From positions 1 through 64,000 of the forward strand of contig CBDFMU010000005.1 of NCBI GenBank assembly GCA_965249785.1: a stretch of DNA of 64,000 bases. The letters are read 5' to 3'. The notes beneath the pieces were generated by a model, which saw only the letters and a program-made list of their open reading frames with translations, searched no databases and was not told the origin of the DNA. This stretch comes from M3007 sp965249785. GTDB taxonomy: Bacteria > Bacteroidota > Bacteroidia > Chitinophagales > Saprospiraceae. Of the stretch, positions 1 to 8,369 are shown in pieces (the stretch's first letter is position 1; the number at the start of each line of letters is the position of its first letter). The translations under genes and the position numbers were made by a program.

Positions 1-102
1 CAATATGTTATTATTGACCGCACTAAATTGGCTGATTCTATTCCATACCCCATGCTTTTTGAAGACAACGAATTCCGAATTTTTAAAATAAAAAAAGACT
101 AA
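1..102 (+). CDS. C-terminal end of an unidentified protein (partial)
   Basis: The reading frame is open from the window edge and ends with TAA at 100-102, giving a tail of 33 residues that finishes in FRIFKIKKD. The stop overlaps the ATG of nuoM (TAATG), so this gene probably belongs to the same transcript. The tail is polar and does not look like the hydrophobic end of NuoL, the usual neighbour. It recalls the ends of some membrane glycosyltransferases, but that is only an impression. Confidence 0.5.
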   Translation, partial: QYVIIDRTKLADSIPYPMLFEDNEFRIFKIKKD

Positions 103-1547
103 TGTCTTTACTTTTTATACTCATCCCCATTCTTGCTTCTTTCGCCATTTTCGCTTTGCGCGGAATGGCGGTCAGAAACATTGCCCTCATTGCTACGCTT
201 GTCAACTTGGTCGTCACTGCTTATTGTGGACTAACGTTCGATCACAGCCGAGCCGACCAATGCGCCTTCGACCTGCCGTGGGTGCCAGGTGCCGGTATTC
301 ACTTCGCCCTGGGCATGGATGGCATCAGCCTATTGATGGTGTTGTTGACTAACCTATTGGCACCATTAATTGTGCTTAGTAGTTTTAGTCGCACGTTCGA
401 CAATGAGCCACGTTATTATGGTCTGGTACTATTAATGATCGGCGCACTCAATGGCGTTTTTCTGGCTACCGATGGATTACTATTCTACATTTTCTATGAA
501 TTAGCATTAATTCCAATTTACTTTATTTGTGCAATATGGGGCGGTCAGGATCGGATTCGAGTGACGTTAAAATTCTTTATTTACACGTTTATCGGGTCGC
601 TGTTTATGCTGCTATCGCTCTTATACGTGTACTTGCAAACGCCGGGCAGTCACTCTTTTGCCTGGGCCGATCTGGTAGCGGTACAATTGACACCCAATGC
701 GGCCTGTTGGGTGATGCTGGGCTTTTTTCTGGCTTTCGCAGTAAAGATACCAGTCTTCCCCTTTCATACCTGGCAACCAGATACTTATACGACAGCTCCA
801 ACCGGCGGCACTATGCTCTTGGCTGGTATTATGCTTAAAATGGGCATTTATGGCGTCATTCGCTGGATGATTCCGTTGTCGCCCGAAGCACTGGCAACTT
901 GGTTGCCGATTTTTATTACTTTGGCAGTAATCGGTATTGTATATGCCAGTATAATAGCGGTGAAACAAAATGACCTGAAACGATTATTGGCCTATTCTTC
1001 TATTGCCCACGTTGGGTTGATTGCAGCGGGTATTTTGGCCTGGAACAAGACCGGGATGCAGGGCGGACTAATACAAATGCTTAATCACGGTATAAATGTC
1101 GTGGGTTTATTTTTTGTGGCTGATCTTATTGAGCGTCGTTTGGGTACGCGTTCGTTAGCGGATTTAGGCGGCATTGCGAAGTCGGCACCAAAGTTTGCTA
1201 CCTTGTTTATGATCATCATGCTTGGCTCCGTAGCGGTGCCGCTAACCAATGGTTTTGTCGGCGAATTTCTGCTATTAAACGGCGTTTGGAATTATAACTT
1301 CTGGTTGGGTGCCGTAGCGGGATTGACCATTATTTACGGCGCGGTATATATGCTTAGGGCTTATGGCATGGCCATGTTTGGTGAAACGAATACAGAAACG
1401 GCGCGTTTTGCTGACGTGACAACTCGCGAAGGTTTGGTACTCGGAACAATTGCGACTTTGGTACTGGTACTCGGCTTTTTTCCACAGGTGATTTTGAATA
1501 TGACCGACGGAAGTGTGAGCCGGATATTGGGCGCGGTGCAGTTTTAG
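102..1547 (+). CDS. nuoM: NADH-quinone oxidoreductase subunit M
   Basis: This is a proton-pumping antiporter-like membrane subunit of respiratory complex I. The protein has 481 residues and is almost entirely transmembrane helices, the usual NuoM size. The essential helix glutamate lies in FYELALIPIYF near residue 133, and the pumping lysine with its conserved surroundings is in AVKIPVFPFHTW near residue 215-225, followed by PDTYTTAPTGG. The start ATG overlaps the stop of the preceding gene. In a standard nuo operon nuoN would follow directly; here a two-gene MNT/HEPN module lies in between. Family assignment is firm. Confidence 0.97.
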   Translation: MSLLFILIPILASFAIFALRGMAVRNIALIATLVNLVVTAYCGLTFDHSRADQCAFDLPWVPGAGIHFALGMDGISLLMVLLTNLLAPLIVLSSFSRTFDNEPRYYGLVLLMIGALNGVFLATDGLLFYIFYELALIPIYFICAIWGGQDRIRVTLKFFIYTFIGSLFMLLSLLYVYLQTPGSHSFAWADLVAVQLTPNAACWVMLGFFLAFAVKIPVFPFHTWQPDTYTTAPTGGTMLLAGIMLKMGIYGVIRWMIPLSPEALATWLPIFITLAVIGIVYASIIAVKQNDLKRLLAYSSIAHVGLIAAGILAWNKTGMQGGLIQMLNHGINVVGLFFVADLIERRLGTRSLADLGGIAKSAPKFATLFMIIMLGSVAVPLTNGFVGEFLLLNGVWNYNFWLGAVAGLTIIYGAVYMLRAYGMAMFGETNTETARFADVTTREGLVLGTIATLVLVLGFFPQVILNMTDGSVSRILGAVQF

Positions 1548-1574
1548 GGATAGTAATAAAAATTGATTGTCAAA

Positions 1575-1868
1575 ATGCTTACACCACAACAGCAAGCCAT
1601 CATTCTTGAAGTACTTCAACCATTTAATCCGGTGGAAGTAGGCATTTTTGGTTCGTTTGCGCGTGGGGAAGAAAGACCGGAGAGCGATATTGATATTTTA
1701 ATTGACTTTGGTACAACTCGAATTAATCTATTCGATTTGGTACATATTGGAGATGAGTTGGAAGAAAAACTGGGTCGAAAAGTGGATTTGGTAACTAGGC
1801 GCGCGCTTCACCCTTTTTTGAAACCTATTGTCGAGCAAGATTTGCAAATTATCTCCAAAGCAGCATGA
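1575..1868 (+). CDS. MNT-domain nucleotidyltransferase, MntA-like antitoxin
   Basis: A minimal nucleotidyltransferase of 97 residues. It carries the GSX10DXD signature: GSFARG near residue 26 and DID near residue 38, with a third acidic residue in KVDLV. In the known HepT-MntA (type VII) toxin-antitoxin systems this enzyme neutralises HEPN toxins by transferring AMP to a tyrosine. I prefer the ATG at 1575; an in-frame TTG at 1563 would add four residues. It begins 27 bases after nuoM ends and overlaps the next gene by four bases (ATGA). Domain family is clear; the antitoxin role is inferred from the partner gene. Confidence 0.9.
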   Translation: MLTPQQQAIILEVLQPFNPVEVGIFGSFARGEERPESDIDILIDFGTTRINLFDLVHIGDELEEKLGRKVDLVTRRALHPFLKPIVEQDLQIISKAA

Positions 1869-2209
1869 TTAAAAAAGGCAATCTTTTCCATTTAATCTAT
1901 ATCAAGGAAAATTGCGAACTTGCTATAAACTGTATCGACGGCTTTTCCGAGGATGATTTTTATCGACATAGCATGGCTAAATATGCATGTGTCCGATTTT
2001 TAGAAGTCATTGGTGAAGCCTCTAAAAATTTGACCAATGATTTCCGGGATAAACATCCTGAACTGAATTGGAAGGCTGCCATAGGAATGCGTGATAAACT
2101 GGCTCACGATTATGCCGGAACGGATTTTACTATCGTTTGGGAAACTGTCACCGACCTTTTGCCAGACTTTTTGACAAGAATTGAAGCAATTATCGCTGAA
2201 TATAAATGA
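1865..2209 (+). CDS. HEPN-domain protein (DUF86/HepT-like toxin)
   Basis: A small helical HEPN protein of 114 residues. Near residues 75-82 it has RDKLAHDY, an exact RX4HXY motif: R and H form the RNase active site of HepT toxins and the Y is the residue AMPylated by MntA-type antitoxins. The order MNT then HEPN and the four-base ATGA overlap fit one translationally coupled toxin-antitoxin pair. Its own stop overlaps the ATG of nuoN (ATGA at 2206-2209), so it also appears coupled to a complex I gene. Toxic RNase activity is inferred from family knowledge. Confidence 0.9.
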   Translation: MIKKGNLFHLIYIKENCELAINCIDGFSEDDFYRHSMAKYACVRFLEVIGEASKNLTNDFRDKHPELNWKAAIGMRDKLAHDYAGTDFTIVWETVTDLLPDFLTRIEAIIAEYK

Positions 2210-3602
2210 ACGCTCTACTAATACTCTTTGCCACGGCTATCGTCGTCTTGTTCGCGGGTTTGACCCAACAACGGCGGCTGTTACAGCCTATTACTCTGAT
2301 TGGTACGCTGCTGGCTTTGGGCGTTACATGTTTCGATCTGGCTAACCAAACGGGCGCAGTCTGGAATTTCCACTACGCCACCATGTTCCAGTTCGACAAC
2401 TACGCGCTGGCTTTCTCGTCGGTATTGCTGGTCTCCACGGTACTGCTGATCGGGCTGACCAGTTGGGGCTTTCGTGGGCTGCATAATACGCTGGGGGATA
2501 ACTACGCCTTGATACTGTTCAGTTTATGTGGTGCTTTGTGCATGGCCTCTTTTACCAATCTGGTCATGCTATTCCTCGGTATCGAAATATTAAGTATTCC
2601 GCTATATGTGCTGGCGGGTAGTCGTCGCGACGATCAACGTTCCAACGAAGCCGCCCTCAAATACTTCTTGATGGGTGCCTTTGCTACTGGCTTTTTGCTC
2701 TTTGGCATCGCCCTGATTTACGGTGCTACCGCGACCTTCGATCTAAAAAACATCGCTGCTGCTGTTAATGATGGTCGGCATTCAGCGGGCATGTTACACG
2801 TAGGAATTCTGCTGATGTTGGTTGGCTTGGGTTTCAAAGTGTCGGCAGTGCCATTTCCATTTTTGGGCACCGGATGTTTATACAGGGTAGTCCTAATCTG
2901 GTAACGGCTTTCATGGCCACAGTGGTAAAAACGGCTGGTTTTGCGGCATTTTATCGGCTATTTTCGATGGCTTTTGCCGGAGCCGAATCATTTTGGAGCA
3001 TTTCCGTGGCGGTAATGGCAGCCTTGACTATGACCTTGGCCAATGTAACCGCGATTTTCCAGACCGATTTCAAGCGCATGATGGCGTATTCGTCCATTTC
3101 CCATGCTGGTTATTTGTTGTTGGCCATCCTGGCTATTGGGCAGGCCGGGAGCGCAGGAGCCATTTTGCTTTACACACTTACCTATTCCATTGCCACGATT
3201 TGCGCTTTCGGTTGCTACATGGCGGTGGCCGAACCCGGCGGCGATGGCTCTTTTGAAGCGTTCAAAGGGTTGGGAAAAAGACAGCCTTTTCTGGCGGCCG
3301 TAATGGCCGTTTCTATGTTATCATTGGCGGGTATTCCGCCTACTGCCGGCTTTTTTGGTAAATATTTCCTGTTTACTGCTGCTTTTGGCAAATATCCCTG
3401 GCTGGTTGTTTTGGCCGTTATGAACTCGGCTATTTCGATCTTTTACTATTTCAAAATCATCATCTCTATGTATTTCTCGCGAGAAGACAGTACGTTGGCC
3501 GTACCTGTACCGATGGCCGTGCGTTGGGTGGTGTTGACTGGATTATTGCTGATTGTATTGCTGACCTTGGTTCCGGGCAGCGTGTATGCCCTGATCCAAT
3601 AG
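2206..3602 (+). CDS. nuoN: NADH-quinone oxidoreductase subunit N, interrupted by two 1-nt insertions
   Basis: A membrane antiporter-like subunit of complex I. The first part (2206 to about 2857) contains the conserved helix glutamate in FLGIEILSIPLYVL, and the second part (about 2883 to 3602) contains the remaining helices. The frame breaks inside the most conserved motif. Removing one C at 2857/2858 and one A at 2882 restores VPFHFWAPDVYQGSPN exactly as expected for NuoN. Both halves are well conserved up to the break, with no other stops. As written the gene gives a 232-residue N-terminal product and a separate C-terminal frame that could start at 2874. Two compensable indels within 26 bases suggest sequence error or a very recent mutation. 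Confidence 0.92.
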
Positions 3603-3638
3603 TCGATTTTTCATTACAAGTTCTTCATTATCAAATAT

Positions 3639-4859
3639 ATGTCCTTGACCAAAATTGCCGTTCCAACGCTGTTTGCGGCCCTTACTGTATTTGCCGCCTG
3701 CGGCGATTCTAATGCGCCCACCAACTCCGGCACACCCTCGGCTTTAACTGCGCCACCCATACCCGCCACTCCCCCACCCTCGGCCAAGCCTGAAATTTAC
3801 TTGTACATTGCTAAGGTTGACAAACTCAATTTGCGCGACCAACCCAACAAGGGCGGCAAAGTAATCACCCAATTCAAAGAAGGCGATTTCGTGGAAGCCA
3901 CCGGCGAGGTGTCGGCCAACAAAGAGAAGGCCACTTTGCGCGGCATTGAATGGGATGAACCATACTACAAAGTCACTTCCACTACGCCAGAGCAACATAC
4001 TGGCTGGGCTTATGGTGGTGCTTTGCAACGCGTATACGGCGGCCCACGCGCGACCAGCCCGGATTTAGGCAAGCTGACCCAACTATCCATGTTTCTTAAA
4101 ACACTGGATGTCAAGAAGTTGGAGAGTGGCAAACAGGCTTGGGACTATGTGAAATCCAATCTTGCTGATTCAAAAGGTACGCTCTCCGATGCTGCCTTTA
4201 TTTTGCTCGAAAATTTTCTGTTTCGTATGGAAACGGAAGGCGAGTTTTATAAAATGACGGAAAAAGTTAAATGGGCCGATGAGGATTATAAAGCCATCAG
4301 CGAACGCCGTTTTGACATGAATAAATACCCGGCGGCTAAAACTTTGGGCGACAACGGATTCAGCCTCGCTACTGGCGAAGGCATGGTCTATCCCGTGGTG
4401 GACTGGAATAAACTGTCCGATTTCTTTGTTGGAAGGGTTACGCCACCGATGAAAAATTATCTCCAACAAACTACGTTGGAAAAGACAAATAATATAATGG
4501 ACGATGGCGGTTTTTCCATTCCGATGGAACAAGTCGCGGATCGGGCGGTATTTTGGGAGAAATTCAACCAGGACCATCCCTACTTTGTACTAAATGAGGA
4601 GACCAAAGAGTCGCAAAGATGGCTTCTGCATGCGCTCACCAATGGTGCCGATAATACCCCTGTCTTCGATGGGGAAACAAAAACCGTGAGTGCCGATTTT
4701 GCCAAAATGTGGAAATACGTGCAAGAGAAATACTCCGGTACGATGGTTGCCAAGCGGGTAAAAGAGTTCTCCGATCTGGTTGCTGCCGAAGGTGGAAAAT
4801 CCACTAAAAAAGTGGAAGATGCACAGCAGAAATATAACAATGAAATGATGTCCGAATAA
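3639..4859 (+). CDS. Lipoprotein with SH3-like domain
   Basis: A 406-residue predicted lipoprotein. The signal peptide ends in a lipobox with cysteine at residue 21 (TVFAAC), followed by a Pro/Ala/Thr-rich linker (residues 22-52). Residues of about 55-130 look like a bacterial SH3 fold: KLNLRDQP, a glycine-rich turn, and a TGWAYGGAL end. The remaining 270 residues are helical and not recognised. It lies 36 bases after nuoN on the same strand and may be read through from the nuo transcript, but nothing suggests a function in complex I. Function unknown. Confidence 0.85.
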   Translation: MSLTKIAVPTLFAALTVFAACGDSNAPTNSGTPSALTAPPIPATPPPSAKPEIYLYIAKVDKLNLRDQPNKGGKVITQFKEGDFVEATGEVSANKEKATLRGIEWDEPYYKVTSTTPEQHTGWAYGGALQRVYGGPRATSPDLGKLTQLSMFLKTLDVKKLESGKQAWDYVKSNLADSKGTLSDAAFILLENFLFRMETEGEFYKMTEKVKWADEDYKAISERRFDMNKYPAAKTLGDNGFSLATGEGMVYPVVDWNKLSDFFVGRVTPPMKNYLQQTTLEKTNNIMDDGGFSIPMEQVADRAVFWEKFNQDHPYFVLNEETKESQRWLLHALTNGADNTPVFDGETKTVSADFAKMWKYVQEKYSGTMVAKRVKEFSDLVAAEGGKSTKKVEDAQQKYNNEMMSE

Positions 4860-4880
4860 TTATAAATCAACTTATTATAA

Positions 4881-5189
4881 CAAAACGCCTTGATCGCTTT
4901 ACCATAGCCGTCAGGCTAAACCCCACCCCTAACCCCTCCCCGAAAGGGAGGGGACTAAATTGAGTTTCAAGCCATTGGTTTACAGTACCTTGATAAAATA
5001 TTTATTCTTTTCCCAAGGTACTGACAATGAATAAAAATCACCTCAATCATATCCCCCTCCCTTTCGGGGGAGGGGTTAGGGGTGGGGTTGCAAAGGTATG
5101 ATAATCAATGTATTGAACTGCCACTATTTGTAATATATTTTGCCTGGCCTGACGCCTTGGTCACTTTACCAGTGATCAAGGCGTTTTGT
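4881..5189. repeat. Nested inverted repeats filling a convergent intergenic gap
   Basis: Four pairs of inverted arms are stacked around one centre. The outer pair is 15 bases (caaaacgccttgatc at 4881-4895, complement at 5175-5189). Next come 8 bases (4909-4916 with 5147-5154), then a G/C-rich arm of about 38 bases with the word CCCCACCCCTAACCCCTCC (about 4920-4957 with 5051-5089), and an inner perfect 10-base pair (4983-4992 with 5014-5023). The element sits between convergent genes and could form a long hairpin or cruciform. It looks like a MITE-like unit or a large bidirectional terminator; no coding potential is seen. Confidence 0.8.
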
Positions 5190-5190
5190 T
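5152..5190 (+). terminator. Stem-loop terminator with T-rich tail
   Basis: Arms acgccttggtcac (5152-5164) and gtgatcaaggcgt (5172-5184) enclose the loop tttacca and are followed by TTTTGTTT. The stem overlaps the stop codon of the convergent gene on the other strand. It fits an intrinsic terminator for the plus-strand transcript ending in the lipoprotein gene. Confidence 0.55.
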
Positions 5191-6057
5191 TAAAGCAATG
5201 TGCAATGCTTTTAGAAGATCGTTTGCCGTAGGAATTCCCTCCGGCGAAATATTCAGCAACGTCGCCACTTGCTTGAAAATACTTTCCGGTCCAGTTTCGG
5301 CAGATAAACTACGCAAAGCCCCCGAACCCGCCGATTTGGAGAGTTTTTCACCTCGTTCGTCCATAATTAGCGGATGATGCAAGAAGTGAATTTTCTGAAA
5401 ATCTGCCCAGCCTAATTGTTGCGCCAACCATTGTTGCGCCAAAGTAGAAGAGATTAAATCTGCCCCACGAATCACATGGCTTACCTGAAAATGTAAATCA
5501 TCTACTATGCTAGCCAACTGATAAGCAGGTACGCCATCTTTCCTACGAACAATGAAATTTGGTAAAGAAAATTCTGGCGGAGTAAAAGCGCGCCACGCTA
5601 CATTGGGCGCATTTAAAGAGAGATTTTGATTTCGAAATTCAGGAGGATATTTACCATCAAAAGGGACCAAATCACGTCGCGATTTGGCGCAGGCGAAAAC
5701 CAGATTATTATCTTGAACTTGTTCCAATGCCTTTACGTACAAAGGCAAACGCCGCACTTGTGACCAATTTTGCTCAAAATCATCAGCGTCTTTTGGCCCT
5801 TCGTCCCAGTTTAAACCTAACCAATGGAGAGAGTCAAAAATATTGGTGACATACTCCGGACGTTTGCGATCAGCATCCAGATCATCAATGCGAAGCAGCA
5901 ATTTTGCACCGGGTTGCAGCCGGGCGGCCAACCAGTTAAGGGTAAAATTCAGGGCATTGCCAGAATGTAGAAAGCCGGAAGGAGTCGGTGCCAAACGTAG
6001 GCGGCTATTTGCCTCAATGATGTCTGCAAAAGCCAGAAACTCGGCCCTGAAAGACAT
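5176..6057 (-). CDS. Short glutamyl-tRNA synthetase-like protein (GluQ family)
   Basis: About 293 residues holding only the class I catalytic domain of glutamyl-tRNA synthetase, without an anticodon-binding domain. This is the size of glutamyl-Q tRNA(Asp) synthetases, which add glutamate to queuosine in tRNA(Asp). The HIGH-type motif is PSGFLHSG near residue 27 and the KMSKS-type motif is EKLSKSAG near residue 245. The zinc site of the E. coli enzyme (CxC...Y...C) is not complete: only one cysteine (FACAKSRRDL) remains. I chose the ATG at 6057, which follows the upstream gene's stop by one base, instead of the one at 6090 that overlaps it. Confidence 0.85.
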   Translation of the reverse strand: MSFRAEFLAFADIIEANSRLRLAPTPSGFLHSGNALNFTLNWLAARLQPGAKLLLRIDDLDADRKRPEYVTNIFDSLHWLGLNWDEGPKDADDFEQNWSQVRRLPLYVKALEQVQDNNLVFACAKSRRDLVPFDGKYPPEFRNQNLSLNAPNVAWRAFTPPEFSLPNFIVRRKDGVPAYQLASIVDDLHFQVSHVIRGADLISSTLAQQWLAQQLGWADFQKIHFLHHPLIMDERGEKLSKSAGSGALRSLSAETGPESIFKQVATLLNISPEGIPTANDLLKALHIALNKTP

Positions 6058-6058
6058 A

Positions 6059-6613
6059 TTATTGCGGACGCTCTTTGTTGGCCTTCTCAAATTCCTTAAT
6101 CATCTCTTCCGGCGACTTGCCCAAATACTTCAAGGCATTCTGCGCATCGTCAGCGAAATCAGGATCGTTCGGATATTTTTTTAAGAAATCCTGGTATTTC
6201 ACGCGGGCCATCGCCGTGTCGCCACGGTCATTTTCAAGGATAAAGCCTTCCATGAACAAAGCCATCGGTGCTTTCGGATGCTGTGGCAGTTTTTCAGCTA
6301 CGGTGGTGTAGAGTTGAAGTGCTTTGGTGGAACTGCCGATGCTTTTGGCAACACCAGCGGCTTTTAGCAATAAATCAGCATATTTATCGGGCTGTGTAGT
6401 TTCTACCGACGCCGCGTATTCTTCTGCAGTTTTGATAAAAGCATTCGCTTTCGCGCTGTCAGCAACAGTGCCATTGGGAGCGGTCATTTCTTTGTCCAGT
6501 TGCAATAGGGATTGTTCCAGCGTAGCCGTTTGGTCAGGCTTTGGCGTGTTTTTGCAAGCCGACACCAAGCCTAAGAAAAGTATTGCCGACGAGACGAATA
6601 GGGTATATTTCAT
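6059..6613 (-). CDS. TPR-type lipoprotein
   Basis: A 184-residue predicted lipoprotein with the lipobox cysteine at residue 20 (GLVSAC). The mature part is helical and resembles tetratricopeptide repeats of the BamD/YfiO-like kind: ALQLYTTVAEKLPQHPKAPMA followed by ARVKYQDFLKKYPNDPDFA, each with the typical 'KYP' turn. The longer frame starting at 6676 would bury the signal peptide, so the ATG at 6613 is preferred. It ends one base before the GluQ-like gene, and the two are probably co-transcribed. Exact role unknown. Confidence 0.85.
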   Translation of the reverse strand: MKYTLFVSSAILFLGLVSACKNTPKPDQTATLEQSLLQLDKEMTAPNGTVADSAKANAFIKTAEEYAASVETTQPDKYADLLLKAAGVAKSIGSSTKALQLYTTVAEKLPQHPKAPMALFMEGFILENDRGDTAMARVKYQDFLKKYPNDPDFADDAQNALKYLGKSPEEMIKEFEKANKERPQ

Positions 6614-6641
6614 TATAAAATGATGGTTGGAATTACTTGAT

Positions 6642-7013
6642 TTACTCGGAAGGCAGCGCAAAATGCGGGTTTTCAATAACCCCTAGCGCATTACCAAAAG
6701 GGTCGCGCAAAGTAGCCACCAAAATACCATCGCCGACATCCTGAATGGCACTACTAATAGTCGCACCCAAAGATTCCAGGTGTTCCACAGCAGCCTGTAT
6801 GTTAGCCACACCCCAATAAATTTGCTGACCGCTTTCACCAGGAGTAGCGTTGGGATCGAGGCCCAGTTCGTAGCCACCGACATTGAAACCTACATAAAAA
6901 GGCTCGTCAAAATAGGGCGGAAAACCGAGGGCCTGGATATACCAATCCTTGGTGGCGGCCAAATCAGGGGCGGGATAGAGGACCGTGCGTAAACCGAGAA
7001 AATGAGAGGTCAT
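6642..7013 (-). CDS. VOC superfamily (glyoxalase/bleomycin-resistance fold) protein
   Basis: A 123-residue single-domain protein of the vicinal oxygen chelate fold. It starts LRTVLYPAPDLAATKDWYIQALGF, the classic first beta-alpha unit, and ends ATLRDPFGNALGVIENP, the classic last strand with the DPFGN turn. Such proteins act as small metalloenzymes or binding proteins, and the substrate cannot be told. It lies 28 bases upstream of the TPR lipoprotein gene on the same strand. Confidence 0.88.
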   Translation of the reverse strand: MTSHFLGLRTVLYPAPDLAATKDWYIQALGFPPYFDEPFYVGFNVGGYELGLDPNATPGESGQQIYWGVANIQAAVEHLESLGATISSAIQDVGDGILVATLRDPFGNALGVIENPHFALPSE

Positions 7014-7014
7014 A

Positions 7015-7110
7015 TTCTAAAATGTGATCAAAGTAATGAATGTGGTCAATATACTGATGTCGGGCTATCAACACTTATCAACTCTATAAACCCTTATAAA
7101 CCAATTTTCT
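7015..7110. repeat. AT-rich intergenic stretch with iterated words
   Basis: The first half holds copies of the word AATGTGGTCAAT and the second half holds TTATCAAC / TATAAACCC words. The same two word families occur elsewhere in the window (31680-31807 and 13228-13308). No coding potential is seen. Confidence 0.5.
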
Positions 7111-7111
7111 A

Positions 7112-8272
7112 TCAATAATCAAATTCTCCAAACGGACTTTTCACCGTGACGCGCTGCCCTTGCGCCGATTTTACCTGACCGATGATCTGCGCCGCTACAC
7201 CGTATTTTTCCGCGATGGCTAGGATTCCGTCCACGTGTTTAGGCGACAGATAAATCTCCATGCGGTGGCCCATATTGAACACTTGATACATCTCGCGCCA
7301 GTCGGTGCCGCTGCTCTCCTGAATCAGGCGAAACAACGGTGGTAAAGCAAAAAGGTTGTCCTTGATAATATGGACGTTTTCGACAAATTTCAGCACTTTG
7401 GATTGACCGCCGCCAGTGACGTGGATCAGGCCGTGAATCTGTTTGCGGTGGGCTGCCAGCATCTCTTTCAGAATGGGTAAATAAGTGCGAGTCGGCGACA
7501 AGATCAGTTTCCCGACGCTTATTTCCTGCCCATTTATTTGTACCATTTCCGTCAAGCGGCGTTGGCCAGTATAGACTACTTCTTTCGGCAAATTCGGTTC
7601 AAAACTCTCTGGATATTGCGCAGCGTAGTCGTGCGATAATACATCGTGCCGGGCGGCGGTTAAGCCGTTGCTGCCCATGCCGCCGTTATATTCGGTTTCG
7701 TAAGTAGTCTGTCCAAACGAGGCCAAACCCACTATTACATCGCCGGGCCGAATTTGATTGACCAACACGTCACTGCGTTTCATGCGCGCAAAAGCCGTCA
7801 CGCCCACGTCGATAGTGCGCACAATATCGCCCACATCAGCCGTTTCGCCGCCCGCCAAATGCAGTTCAATGCCCTGCGCCTGCATATTTTCCACAAAATC
7901 GGAAGTACCCCGAATCACTGCCGCGATTACCTCCGCCGGGATGCGCGTTTTGTTACGCCCAATGGTGCTGCTGAGCAGAATATTGTCAATGCAACCCACG
8001 CAAGCCATATCGTCGAGGTTCATCACAATGGCATCCTGCGCTACGCCTGCCCACACGGAAAGGTCGCCTGTTTCGCGCCAGTAGAGATATGCCAGACTGG
8101 TTTTGGTGCCAGCCGTATCAGCATGCAGCAGGTTGCAGTGTTTGATACTGCCAGCGGCCAAGTCGGGCAATATTTTGCAGAAAGCATTGGGATACAAGCC
8201 TTTATCCAGGTGCTGGATAGCGGCATGCACTTCATCTTTGGAGGCAGAAACGCCGCGCAAATCGTACTTCAA
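7112..8272 (-). CDS. purM: Phosphoribosylformylglycinamidine cyclo-ligase (AIR synthase)
   Basis: A 386-residue AIR-synthase family enzyme of the longer type found in Bacteroidota; it closes the imidazole ring in de novo purine synthesis, using ATP and FGAM. Recognisable parts are YDLRGVSASKDEV at the N-terminus, HADTAGTKTSLAYLYW (substrate/ATP loop), DDMACVGC, HLAGGETADVGD and the glycine-rich IHVTGGGQSKVLKF in the C-terminal domain. The family also contains selenophosphate synthetase and hydrogenase HypE, but the N-terminal region fits PurM better. The upstream gap holds an AT-rich hairpin repeat. Confidence 0.88.
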   Translation of the reverse strand: MKYDLRGVSASKDEVHAAIQHLDKGLYPNAFCKILPDLAAGSIKHCNLLHADTAGTKTSLAYLYWRETGDLSVWAGVAQDAIVMNLDDMACVGCIDNILLSSTIGRNKTRIPAEVIAAVIRGTSDFVENMQAQGIELHLAGGETADVGDIVRTIDVGVTAFARMKRSDVLVNQIRPGDVIVGLASFGQTTYETEYNGGMGSNGLTAARHDVLSHDYAAQYPESFEPNLPKEVVYTGQRRLTEMVQINGQEISVGKLILSPTRTYLPILKEMLAAHRKQIHGLIHVTGGGQSKVLKFVENVHIIKDNLFALPPLFRLIQESSGTDWREMYQVFNMGHRMEIYLSPKHVDGILAIAEKYGVAAQIIGQVKSAQGQRVTVKSPFGEFDY

Positions 8273-8277
8273 GGGAA

Positions 8278-8369
8278 TTATGAGTTATAAGTTATGAATT
8301 ATGAGTTATAAATTATGAGGCGTAAGTTATCGCCAGCGGAAATAACTCATAACTCATCCCTTATAACTT
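8278..8369. repeat. Imperfect hairpin of iterated ATGAGTTATAA words
   Basis: The left half repeats ATGAGTTATAA / ATGAATTATGA words and the right half repeats their complement (AACTCATAACTCAT, TTATAACTTTT), around a GC-rich turn (gttatcgccagcgg). The same words occur at 17571-17600, 36379-36415 and 44617-44640, always between genes. The repeat occupies the whole gap between purM and the GlmU-like gene. Confidence 0.6.

Noticed and set aside
1..102. NuoL C-terminus as identity of the first partial gene
   Set aside because: The tail is polar and charged, unlike the hydrophobic end of NuoL.
1563..1574. TTG start for the MNT gene
   Set aside because: An ATG twelve bases downstream lies directly before the conserved region and is more usual; the difference is four residues.
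4920..5089. Possible CRISPR-like or tandem repeat from the G/C-rich words
   Set aside because: Only two copies and in inverted orientation; no spacer array.
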